A stretch of 64,000 nt of DNA from an uncultured Clostridia bacterium (GTDB taxonomy: Bacteria; Bacillota; Clostridia; Christensenellales; Aristaeellaceae). The stretch spans positions 142,320 to 206,319 of the forward strand of contig CAKTZR010000003.1 of NCBI GenBank assembly GCA_934636105.1, in the 5' to 3' direction. The notes under the pieces were generated by a model. It did no database searches, had not been told where the DNA came from, and saw only the letters and a program-made list of their open reading frames with translations. This document shows, one piece after another, positions 57,292 to 64,000 of the stretch; the stretch's first letter is position 1; every line of letters begins with the position of its first letter. A program made the translations under genes and the position numbers.

Positions 57292-59166
57292 ATGGAACCG
57301 ATTCAGGGCAACGTATCCATTGATGCGCAAAATATCATGCCAATCATCAAAAAATGGCTGTATTCTGATAAAGATATCTTCATCCGCGAGGTTGTTTCCA
57401 ACGGCTGCGACGCGATCACCAAGCTCCGCATGGTGGACAGCGCCGCCGCGCAGAACTGCTCCATCCACGTGGAGGTGGATAAAGCCGCGCGCGAACTTCG
57501 GTTTATCGACGATGGCGTGGGTATGACCGAGGACGAGGTCAAGACCAACATCAACCAGGTCGCTTTCTCCGGCGCGAAATCCTTCATGGAGGAATACGCC
57601 AAGAACGAGGATAAGGAAAATTCCGGCATCATCGGCCACTTTGGCCTGGGCTTCTATTCCGTGTTTATGATTGCCGACAAGGTGACCATCGACACGCTGT
57701 CCTTCCGCGAGGGCGCGACCCCGGTTCGCTGGGAGAGCGAGGACGGCATGGCGTTCACCATGACCGAGGGCACGCGTACCACGCGCGGCACGACCATCAC
57801 CCTGCACGTCAGCGAGGCGGAGAGCGAGTTCCTCGAGGTCTGGCGCGTGCGTGAGGTGCTGGATCGCTACTGCTCGTTCATGTCCGTGCCGATTTATCTG
57901 GATGAAATCAAGGAAGAAGAAGCCAAGGTGACGGGCGAGGGCGACAATGCGGAGGAGAAGTCCGAGGAAAAGAAGGAAGAGCTGAAGCCCATCAATGACA
58001 CCCAGCCGCTTTACACCCGTGCGCCGCAGGACTGCACGGATGAGGACTACAAGCAGTTCTACCGCAAGGTGTTCCACGAATACGAAGATCCGCTGTTCTG
58101 GATTCATTTGAACGTGGATTATCCGTTCAAACTGAAGGGCATTCTGTACTTCCCGAAGATCAAGGAGCAGTTCGGCGGCATCGAGGGCCAGATCAAGCTG
58201 TACTCCGGTCAGGTGTTCGTCGCCGACAACATCAAGGAAGTCATTCCGGAGTTCCTGATGCTGCTCAAGGGCGTGATCGACTGCGCGGACTTCCCGCTGA
58301 ACGTTTCCCGTTCTTTCCTGCAAAACGACGGCTATGTGCGCCGCATTTCCAACCACATCACCAAGAAGGTGGCCGACCGTCTGACCGGCATGTTCAAGAC
58401 CGAGCGCGCGACCTACGAGGGCTTCTGGCCGGATATCCATCCGTTCATCAAGTACGGCGTGATGCGCGACGAGAAGTTTGCCGAGCGCATGAAGGACTGC
58501 CTGCTGTTTAAGACGACGGACGGCAAGTTCCTGACGCTGGCGGAATACAAGGAGCGCAACGGCGAGAAGCTGCCGGATAAGATGGTTTATACCTCCGATC
58601 CGGCGCGTCAGGATGCGGCGATCCGCCTGTTCACCGAGCGCGGCATCGACGTGACGGTGCTCGATCAGCCGATTGACGTGAACTTTGTTTCCTATATGGA
58701 ATACAGCGCCGATCCGGAAAGCAAATTCCGTTACTGCCGCGTGGACGCCGAGCTGGACAGCCTGACCAGCACGGAGGACGCGCCGACGCTGGATACTGAA
58801 AAGCTGACGGACCTGATGCGCGAAGCGAGCGGCAACAAGGAGCTGACCGTCGAGGTCAAGCCGCTGGTCAACGACAGCGTGCCGGTGATGCTGGTCGAGG
58901 ACGAGCAGACCCGCCGCTTCAACGACATGGGCCGCATCTACGGCCACAGCGAATACACCATGCCGGCCAAGTACAGCGTCGTGCTCAACAGCCGCAGCAA
59001 GACCATCGAAAAGCTGGCCGCCCGCGAGAAGGATGAACGCAGCGTGCTGCTGGCGCGCCAGCTCTACGACCTCGCCGAATTGAGCCGTCAGCCGCTGGAG
59101 GCCGAGCAGATGACCGAGTTCATCCGCCGCTCGATGGAGATTGTCGATATCGCCGCGCAGATGTAA
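57292..59166 (+). CDS. htpG: Molecular chaperone HtpG (Hsp90)
   Basis: 624 residues, cytoplasmic dimeric ATP-dependent chaperone. GHKL ATPase motifs: the N-box IREVVSNGCDAITKL, FIDDGVGM and IIGHFGLGFYSVFM. An acidic charged linker (about 218-240, EEKSEEKKEELKP) leads to the middle domain (LNVSRSFLQNDGYVRRI) and the C-terminal dimerisation domain, ending without the eukaryotic MEEVD. The ATG at 57292 follows AAGGAGG; an open extension of seven codons lies upstream. It stands alone under CIRCE. Confidence 0.96.
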   Translation: MEPIQGNVSIDAQNIMPIIKKWLYSDKDIFIREVVSNGCDAITKLRMVDSAAAQNCSIHVEVDKAARELRFIDDGVGMTEDEVKTNINQVAFSGAKSFMEEYAKNEDKENSGIIGHFGLGFYSVFMIADKVTIDTLSFREGATPVRWESEDGMAFTMTEGTRTTRGTTITLHVSEAESEFLEVWRVREVLDRYCSFMSVPIYLDEIKEEEAKVTGEGDNAEEKSEEKKEELKPINDTQPLYTRAPQDCTDEDYKQFYRKVFHEYEDPLFWIHLNVDYPFKLKGILYFPKIKEQFGGIEGQIKLYSGQVFVADNIKEVIPEFLMLLKGVIDCADFPLNVSRSFLQNDGYVRRISNHITKKVADRLTGMFKTERATYEGFWPDIHPFIKYGVMRDEKFAERMKDCLLFKTTDGKFLTLAEYKERNGEKLPDKMVYTSDPARQDAAIRLFTERGIDVTVLDQPIDVNFVSYMEYSADPESKFRYCRVDAELDSLTSTEDAPTLDTEKLTDLMREASGNKELTVEVKPLVNDSVPVMLVEDEQTRRFNDMGRIYGHSEYTMPAKYSVVLNSRSKTIEKLAAREKDERSVLLARQLYDLAELSRQPLEAEQMTEFIRRSMEIVDIAAQM

Positions 59167-59175
59167 GGGTTTTGC

Positions 59176-59205
59176 TTGACAGAACGACCGCGTTTGCCTT
59201 ATAAT
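59176..59205 (+). promoter_or_regulatory. Promoter for tRNA-Ser
   Basis: TTGACA-18-TATAAT, 33 bases before the mature tRNA. An 11-bp hairpin (ACGGGTATCCG/CGGATGCCCGT, 59208-59233) fills the 5' leader of the precursor or acts as a weak htpG terminator. Confidence 0.75.
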
Positions 59206-59238
59206 AAACGGGTATCCGAAAGCGGATGCCCGTTTCAT

Positions 59239-59326
59239 GGAGAGTTGTCCGAGTGGTCGAAGGTGCAGCACTCGAAATGCTGTGAGGGTAAAACCTCCTA
59301 GGGTTCGAATCCCTAACTCTCCGCCA
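59239..59326 (+). tRNA. tRNA-Ser (anticodon CGA)
   Basis: 88 bases including encoded CCA. Acceptor arms GGAGAGT/ACTCTCC, anticodon stem CAGCA/TGCTG with loop CTCGAAA (anticodon CGA, reads UCG), long variable arm GTGAGGGTAAAACCTCCTA, and T-arm AGGG-TTCGAAT-CCCT. Class II layout as expected for serine. Confidence 0.93.
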
Positions 59327-59334
59327 TAGTAAGT

Positions 59335-59370
59335 ACCAGCTTTTGATACAAAGGCTGGTGCTTTTCTTTT
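59335..59370 (+). terminator. Terminator after tRNA-Ser
   Basis: ACCAGC/GCTGGT stem followed by GCTTTTCTTTT. Confidence 0.7.
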
Positions 59371-59464
59371 ACCCCATGGAGGCTCAAAAGCCCTTACTGC
59401 AACGGCTTTCCCTGACATTTTCCCGAAAAGGTATTCTGATCCAGCTTCATTTTCCATTATACAA

Positions 59465-59507
59465 ACAGGCGCGGAAGGCGAAATTGCTTTCCGCGCCTGT
59501 ACTTTTT
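59465..59507. terminator. Second hairpin downstream of tRNA-Ser
   Basis: ACAGGCGCGGAA/TTCCGCGCCTGT stem with inner GCGAAATTGC, then ACTTTTT. The 357-base gap 59327-59683 holds two hairpins and a promoter but no gene or integrase trace. Confidence 0.65.
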
Positions 59508-59639
59508 ACCCCACCTCGGTCAAAATGGCGTATTCTTGAGTTTCGTCAAATCGTTTGAATTAGAGGCGTTTGCATTTATTATCCTCTGGATGCCAGCGCT
59601 CGTTTTGCCTTGAAAGCACTGGCTTTTCCACCGCTTGTA

Positions 59640-59648
59640 TGGTATAGT
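59640..59648 (+). promoter_or_regulatory. Extended -10 promoter of the sensory operon
   Basis: TGGTATAGT (extended -10 TGnTATAGT) with no good -35, 36 bases before the ATG. Confidence 0.45.
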
Positions 59649-59683
59649 ATTAGTGTTTTAGGGTACTGGCGGGAGGTGGATAT

Positions 59684-61312
59684 ATGGCTGCTGCAAAACG
59701 AAAATCCATTGCGAAGCTCTGCATTGCGCTGGGGCTGTTCATCCTTGCCGGTGTTTTTCGCCAGCTGGATCGCGTGACTGCGCCGCTGCCCTCTTCTGCC
59801 TGCTTTCTGCTGACCAACCTGATCTATATCGGTCTGGCCATGGCGTGGGGATTTTCCATATCGCGCCGAATCCTGCATCGAAACGACCGGCGATGGCTGC
59901 TGCTGGGCTGCGCGATGGCCATGCTATGGCTGTTTCTGCGTGCAGTCAAGTATCGCTTTTTCAGCAACGATACCATTACTCGCCATTTGTGGTATGGCTA
60001 TTATGTGCCGCAGATTCTTGCGCCGCTTTTCAGCCTGTTCGCGGCGCTGCAGCTTGGGCGGCGGGAAGGCGACGCGCTTTCTCGCAAATGGGTTCTGATC
60101 TTCATTCCTGCTGCGCTGCTGATCGGCGGCGTTCTGACTAACGACCTGCACCAGATGGCGTTTCGAGCCGCGCCGGATGCTGCGACGCTGGAAGCGGACT
60201 ATACCCACGGCTGGGTATACTATCTTGCCATGATATGGATTGTCGGACTGCTGCTGACGACAGGCATTATCGTTTACCGCAAGTGCCGTGTGTCTGAAAG
60301 CAGGCGATACGCGTGGATACCGCTCTGCGTTTTTCTGGGCGGATTTATGTTGTGCGCGCTGAGCTTTGCGAATATCTACACCTTTCACAAGATGCCGGAG
60401 TGCTTCTGTTTGACGTTTGCGGCGTTCTGGGAGAGCTGCCTGCAGGTGGGGCTGCTGCCGACCAACGGCCATTACCGCCATTTCTTTTCCGAATCCACAG
60501 TCGCCGCGCAGATTGTGGACGGGCAAGGAATGCCTGTGTATCGCGCGAAAAATGCGCCCGATCTTACGCCAGATCAGCTGGAAGCGGCGGCGCACGAATC
60601 GGTTTTCCTGAATGCAGACACGCGGCTGCAAAGTGCGCCGGTGCAGGGCGGACGCGTATACTGGGTGGAGGACATTTCGAAAATTAATCGGATTCAGGCG
60701 CATCTTGTTGAAATCAACGCGCAGCTTTCGGAGGAAAACGAGCTGATTCAGGCGGAAAACGCACTGAAGCGCCAGCGTGCGCAGACCGAAGAAAAGAACC
60801 GGCTCATGGATGAGATGATCGCGCTCGTGCGGCTCCAGCTGCTTCAAATCAATCGACTTCTGGAAGAAGAAAGCGTTCAAAATCTGAAACAGGTCTGTCT
60901 GCTGGGTGCGTATGTCAAGCGGCGGGTCAATCTCGCGCTGATCTGCGATAAGAAAGCTGTTGTTCCCGTGGACGAGCTGGCACATTGCATCCGGGAGTCG
61001 CTGACCTATCTGACGCAGTACGGCACTGTCTGCGCACTGCATCAGGCAGGAAAGGGCAGCGTGAGCAGCCGCGAGGTACAGAATGCCTATGACTTTTTCG
61101 AGGATTGTCTGGAGGCCGCGCTGCCATCGCTCAGCGCGCTGATGGTGCGCGTGGAGTGCGGCGAGCGATTCTCCATTCGCCTGATGATGGAGGACGCGGC
61201 AGGGCTCCCGAATATGGACAAATACAGGACGCTGGGGCAACTGACCATCGACGACGCGGACGGCGCGCTGTGTGCGACGTTCACCTTCGACCGGGGAGGT
61301 GAATGCGCATGA
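59684..61312 (+). CDS. Multi-pass membrane sensor with coiled coil, histidine-kinase-like but lacking a kinase core
   Basis: 542 residues. Seven or eight hydrophobic segments (about 8-255) look like the 7TM sensor module of some histidine kinases. A cytoplasmic PAS-like segment follows (about 265-335, IVDGQGMPVYRAK and GGRVYWVEDISKINR). A coiled coil (about 340-400, EINAQLSEENELIQAEN) leads to a helical region with GAYVKRRVNLALI (about 405-420). There is no H-box and no ATP-binding N/G boxes; the C-terminal 130 residues do not show the HATPase fold motifs. It overlaps the true kinase gene by 4 bases, so it is probably the sensing partner of a split system. GGGAGG precedes the ATG. Confidence 0.65.
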   Translation: MAAAKRKSIAKLCIALGLFILAGVFRQLDRVTAPLPSSACFLLTNLIYIGLAMAWGFSISRRILHRNDRRWLLLGCAMAMLWLFLRAVKYRFFSNDTITRHLWYGYYVPQILAPLFSLFAALQLGRREGDALSRKWVLIFIPAALLIGGVLTNDLHQMAFRAAPDAATLEADYTHGWVYYLAMIWIVGLLLTTGIIVYRKCRVSESRRYAWIPLCVFLGGFMLCALSFANIYTFHKMPECFCLTFAAFWESCLQVGLLPTNGHYRHFFSESTVAAQIVDGQGMPVYRAKNAPDLTPDQLEAAAHESVFLNADTRLQSAPVQGGRVYWVEDISKINRIQAHLVEINAQLSEENELIQAENALKRQRAQTEEKNRLMDEMIALVRLQLLQINRLLEEESVQNLKQVCLLGAYVKRRVNLALICDKKAVVPVDELAHCIRESLTYLTQYGTVCALHQAGKGSVSSREVQNAYDFFEDCLEAALPSLSALMVRVECGERFSIRLMMEDAAGLPNMDKYRTLGQLTIDDADGALCATFTFDRGGECA

Positions 61313-62505
61313 ACACGCTTCACGCCGGTTTGATGTGCACATTGCTGCTGGTCGGAATGATTGCCGGTCTATTCGGCTGCATGAGCGCGGTGTGCTGCCA
61401 TCGGCGCTTTGTGTTCGCAATTTGTCTGGCGATCACTTTGCTGGATTTTGTGCCGCTGGCCGTGCTGCTCTCCCACCTGTCAACAGGCGAGACACTCTCT
61501 CCCATTCTCTGGACGGCGGCGCTGCTCCTGACGGTTCTCAGCCTTTTTGTGTCGTTTATGCTGTGGCATAAAGGCAAACAGCAGCTCTCGCCGGTTTCCA
61601 TCAAGGAAAGCTGCGATCACCTGCCCAGCGCGCTGTGCTTTGCGTGGGAAAACGGCCAGCCGTGCCTGAAAAACCTGAAGATGGACGAGCTGAGTCATCT
61701 GCTCGCGGGAGAGGCGCTGCTCAACGCGAACGTTTTCTGGAAAGCGGTTGAATCGCAGCCCATCGTCACGCTGGAAAATGGCCAGACGTGGAGCTTTGAG
61801 CGCGTGCGGATGGAGATGAACGGGAAAATCGTTTACCAGATTACCGGCACGAATATCACCGAGGAAACGCGGCTCCGACGGGAACTGGAAGAGGACAATC
61901 TTCGCCTGAATGCCATGAACCGGCGGCTCAGGCAATATGGTCAGGACGTGCAGGAGGCGACGCGGGAAAAGGAGATTCTGCTCGCAAAGACCCGCGTTCA
62001 TGATGAGATCGGCCATGCGCTCCTTCAGACCCGGCAGTTTCTCTCCGGCACGCAGGGCGATGTCGAAAGCGTCTGCGCCGCGTGGCGGCAGAATGTCCGA
62101 CTGCTGCTGGGAAAATATGCGGACGAGCAGCGCGCGGATGCGTTTGCCCAGCTTGCACGCGCCGCGCAGGCCATTGGCGTGACCATCGAGCGGTGCGGCG
62201 TATTTCCGGCGGAGGGTACGGAGAACGCGCAACTTGTGGAAACCGCCGCCCATGAATGCCTGACGAATCTGGTGCGCCATGCGGGCGGCACGCGGCTGGA
62301 GATCGTCGGCGAGAAAGCCGCGTCAGGTTGGCGCGTTCGTTATCTCAACAATGGCAAAGCGCCGAATGGCCCCATCGTCGAGGGCAGCGGGCTGACCGGA
62401 TTGCGCACCCGAACGGAGGCAGCAGGCGGAAAAATGGACATTGAATATGCTCCGCGCTTTGAGCTGACGCTGACTTTGCCCGAAGAAAGGCAGGAAATTT
62501 CATGA
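61309..62505 (+). CDS. Sensor histidine kinase (HisKA_3/HPK7-like)
   Basis: 398 residues. Two or three N-terminal membrane helices (about 5-85), a short PAS-like segment (about 100-195, ending VYQITGTNITEET), a coiled coil (about 196-235), then the H-box RVHDEIGHALL (phospho-His about 240). ATPase features are ECLTNLVRHAGG (N-box, about 320) and GSGLTGLRTRTEAAGG (G-box, about 364). The ATG at 61309 is 9 bases after GGAGG and overlaps the sensor stop codon. Cognate partner is the overlapping LuxR-type regulator. Confidence 0.85.
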   Translation: MNTLHAGLMCTLLLVGMIAGLFGCMSAVCCHRRFVFAICLAITLLDFVPLAVLLSHLSTGETLSPILWTAALLLTVLSLFVSFMLWHKGKQQLSPVSIKESCDHLPSALCFAWENGQPCLKNLKMDELSHLLAGEALLNANVFWKAVESQPIVTLENGQTWSFERVRMEMNGKIVYQITGTNITEETRLRRELEEDNLRLNAMNRRLRQYGQDVQEATREKEILLAKTRVHDEIGHALLQTRQFLSGTQGDVESVCAAWRQNVRLLLGKYADEQRADAFAQLARAAQAIGVTIERCGVFPAEGTENAQLVETAAHECLTNLVRHAGGTRLEIVGEKAASGWRVRYLNNGKAPNGPIVEGSGLTGLRTRTEAAGGKMDIEYAPRFELTLTLPEERQEIS

Positions 62506-63134
62506 AATACAAAGTCATGATCGTCGAGGATCAGACCATGCCCCGCGAGCTGTTTGAGCTGCGGATTCAGGCTTCGGAGCATTTTGAGGTGGCGCTGTCC
62601 ATCGACAACGCCGCGCTGGCGGATGTGTACTGCCTGCGCGTCCCGGTAGACTTGATCCTGATGGATGTGGTGACGCGCGGCGGCGAAAGCGGACTGGACG
62701 CAGCGGAGCGAATCAAGCGCGCCTTTCCGCGGATCAAGATCATCATCGTAACCTCCATGCCGGAATGCTCCTACCTCAGCCGCGCGCGGGAGATCGGCGT
62801 GGAGAGTTTCTGGTACAAGGAGGAGCAGCGCGAAAGCCTGCTGGACGTAATGGAACGCACGATGGCGGGCGAATCCGTCTATCCGGACGCAACGCCGGAG
62901 CTGCAATTAGGGCTTGCCAGCAGCTATAAATTTACCGACCGCGAGCTGGAGGTGCTGCGCGAAATGACCGGCGGCGATACCAATCAGGAGATTGCCGAGC
63001 GGCTGCACATGTCCGTCGCGACCGTCAAGTCGCATATCCTGAATATGCTGGAAAAAACCGGCTTTCGCAATCGAACCGAGCTGGCCGTGCGCGCGCGGGA
63101 AAGCGGACTGGTGATTCTGAATCGGAAAAACTGA
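62502..63134 (+). CDS. NarL/LuxR-type response regulator
   Basis: 210 residues. Receiver domain (1-120) with acidic pair ED (9-10), phospho-acceptor Asp55 in LILMDVV, Ser/Thr in IIVTSMPE and the conserved Lys near 107. LuxR HTH (about 147-207): FTDRELEVLREMTGGDTNQEIAERL and SVATVKSHILNMLEKTGFRNRTELAV by pattern. ATG overlaps the kinase stop (ATGA). Expected to be phosphorylated by the adjacent kinase and to bind promoters nearby, such as those of the following secreted genes. Confidence 0.92.
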   Translation: MKYKVMIVEDQTMPRELFELRIQASEHFEVALSIDNAALADVYCLRVPVDLILMDVVTRGGESGLDAAERIKRAFPRIKIIIVTSMPECSYLSRAREIGVESFWYKEEQRESLLDVMERTMAGESVYPDATPELQLGLASSYKFTDRELEVLREMTGGDTNQEIAERLHMSVATVKSHILNMLEKTGFRNRTELAVRARESGLVILNRKN

Positions 63135-63152
63135 ATCTCTTTATAGCGAAAG

Positions 63153-63176
63153 AGCTGCCCACGGGCGGCTTTTTTT
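63153..63176 (+). terminator. Terminator after the response regulator
   Basis: AGCTGCCC-AC-GGGCGGCT (one T-G pair) followed by TTTTTTT. Confidence 0.75.
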
Positions 63177-63258
63177 GTTTTGAACGAGAAAAATAGCCAT
63201 TCGGCTGATGCGCGGCGCTTTCATTTCTGCTACCCTGAATCATATAAGGGGGAATTCT

Positions 63259-63645
63259 ATGAGAGACGTCGTGGTCAGTATGCAAAACACGCTTTTATCG
63301 GAAGCCGTCGCGCGGTCGCTTGCGGAAACGGGAGAATTCCGCGTGGAGCAGGTTCTGCCCGGAAAGACCGGCGATACCTTCTCCCTGTGCCGGGCCGCGC
63401 AGGCAGATATTCTGCTGATGGAGGTCAGCCGTCTTCCGGCCTACACGCTGGAAAGCCGATTTGAGCTGATCGAATGCGTGCGCAGAGCGATGCCAAACTG
63501 TAAATTCGTGCTGCTGTGCGACGAGAACAGCGATCCAGAGCTGGCGCACCGGGTGATGATCGTCCGGCAGGATCGATTGATCGATGCTTTTCTCTATGCT
63601 TCCGTTACCCCCGCCTATCTGACTGCCGCGCTGGATGCGCTGTGA
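63259..63645 (+). CDS. Stand-alone pseudo-receiver protein
   Basis: 128 residues with the outline of a response-regulator receiver: beta-1 DVVVSMQN, helix LSEAVARSLAETGEF, beta-3 ADILLMEVSR, beta-4 CKFVLLCDEN. The acidic pair is replaced by Gln9-Asn10 and the phospho-acceptor position holds Glu55, at the same residue number as Asp55 of the neighbouring regulator. No output domain follows. It cannot be phosphorylated in the usual way and the Glu may mimic the active state. GGGGG lies 7 bases before the ATG; a longer open frame upstream has no RBS. Confidence 0.65.
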   Translation: MRDVVVSMQNTLLSEAVARSLAETGEFRVEQVLPGKTGDTFSLCRAAQADILLMEVSRLPAYTLESRFELIECVRRAMPNCKFVLLCDENSDPELAHRVMIVRQDRLIDAFLYASVTPAYLTAALDAL

Positions 63646-63661
63646 GAAAGGAGCGACCGCC

Positions 63662-63823
63662 ATGAAAAGACGATGGAAGCGCATTTTCGCTGGACTGCTT
63701 GCCGCGCTGACGCTGTGCCTGTGTCCGTGCTTCGCTGGAGCCGCGCCACCTGAAGATCTGCCGGTGGTGAAAACCTTCCAGTATGCCACCACCGGCATGT
63801 GCATTGAGGAGTTCAACCGCTAG
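63662..63823 (+). CDS. Very short secreted peptide-like protein
   Basis: 53 residues: signal peptide (about 1-27, RRWKRIFAGLLAALTLCLCP core, cleavage near AGA-APP) and a 26-residue mature part ending TTGMCIEEFNR with one Cys. AAAGGAG precedes the ATG and the stop is followed by another well-formed gene start, so it looks like a real small gene or the N-terminal stub of a truncated secreted protein. Its place after the sensory operon makes a signalling peptide conceivable; this is speculation. Confidence 0.45.
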   Translation: MKRRWKRIFAGLLAALTLCLCPCFAGAAPPEDLPVVKTFQYATTGMCIEEFNR

Positions 63824-63848
63824 AACAGACAGGGACGGAGGGTATCAA

Positions 63849-64000
63849 ATGATGAAAAGATTGCTAATCCTGGTTCTTTCCCTGCTGATGCTGGTTCTCT
63901 GCATACCCGCATTGGCCGAATCGACCGACTGGAATTATGACGCGAACTACGCCATACTCCGCGGCTATGACGGCGCGGGCGGCGACGTGGTCGTGCCCGC
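63849..64000 (+). CDS. Secreted BspA-like leucine-rich-repeat protein, 5' end only
   Basis: Only the first 50 codons are in the window. Signal peptide MMKRLLILVLSLLMLVLCIPALA, then ESTDWNYDANYAILRGYDGAGGDVVVP. The pattern Y-x-I-L-x-G-Y-x-G-x-G-G-D-V-V-V-P is the entry of BspA-type LRR_5 surface proteins. GGAGGG is 6 bases before the ATG pair at 63849/63852. Confidence 0.65.
   Translation, partial: MMKRLLILVLSLLMLVLCIPALAESTDWNYDANYAILRGYDGAGGDVVVP

Noticed and set aside
57172..59457. Long minus-strand open frame running through tRNA-Ser and htpG
   Set aside because: It translates the reverse of a tRNA and of a highly conserved chaperone gene; no start signal and no domain.
59327..59683. Possible integration (att) site downstream of tRNA-Ser
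   Set aside because: The tRNA is complete with CCA, but there is no duplicated 3' end, integrase or phage gene within the window.
1..64000. CRISPR array, rRNA operon or insertion sequence
   Set aside because: I saw no regularly spaced repeat array, no rRNA-like stretch and no transposase-like frame with flanking inverted repeats anywhere in the window.

Overview
The window reads as a chromosomal segment of a Bacillota bacterium, most likely a GC-rich, gut-associated lineage of Clostridia. The evidence is AAGGAGG-type ribosome binding sites, a T-box in front of leuS, a CIRCE operator in front of htpG, a CggR-type regulator heading the glycolytic genes, DUF3842, DUF4349 and DUF6020 proteins, a degenerate HicAB pair, and heavy use of G/C in third codon positions. 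There is no phage module, integrase, insertion sequence or CRISPR array. Taxonomy is inferred from gene content only.

Layout. 1-3.8 kb: M55 D-aminopeptidase (cut by the window edge) and deoD on the minus strand, a decayed hicA with an intact hicB, then a HAD phosphatase and a sialate-lyase-like DapA-family enzyme. 3.9-8.3 kb: two tandem paralogous secreted repeat proteins with almost identical C-terminal domains. 8.4-15.6 kb, all minus: an RsmF-like rRNA methylase with a small unknown gene, a thioredoxin-reductase-like flavoprotein overlapping a GH65 phosphorylase, YhcH, DUF3842 and an SGNH-like membrane protein. 15.8-22.1 kb, plus: a transglutaminase-like protein, then a compact type IV pilus-like operon (PilC, four pilin-like proteins, PilT), a SARP-like regulator and a small cysteine protein. 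22.3-27.9 kb: an isochorismatase-family hydrolase and, divergent from it, cggR-pgk-tpiA-gpmI. 28-30.6 kb: an ECF sigma factor with a self-type promoter, its DUF4349 anti-sigma factor and a SIMPL protein. 30.6-32.6 kb: murA and a small secreted protein. 32.7-41.3 kb: one long plus-strand run of GNAT, HAD, DUF6020, three GT-C-like membrane proteins and a U32-like protein, probably for building or decorating a surface glycan. 41.3-45.5 kb, minus: flavin reductase, LysR regulator and a YbhJ-like aconitase-family hydratase. 45.6-50.5 kb: a secreted protein with four peptidoglycan-binding domains, a dense DnaA-box cluster, blaI and a broken blaR1. 50.6-57.1 kb, minus: leuS with a T-box leader that carries a palindromic repeat element, an EAL protein with a degenerate GGDEF domain, and a two-gene chromate transporter. 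57.2-59.5 kb: CIRCE-controlled htpG and tRNA-Ser(CGA). 59.6-64 kb: a membrane sensor, histidine kinase and LuxR-type response regulator operon, then a pseudo-receiver, a very short secreted protein and the start of a BspA-like protein.

Most genes are ordinary core metabolism. The parts that deserve attention are the tandem repeat proteins, the PilT-only pilus cluster, the pyridine-nucleotide-motif-deficient TrxR-like protein coupled to GH65, the DnaA-box cluster, the repeat element in the leuS leader, and the three-part sensory system with its pseudo-receiver.

Start codons were chosen by Shine-Dalgarno position. Several genes use GTG or TTG, and several reading frames begin upstream of the real start.
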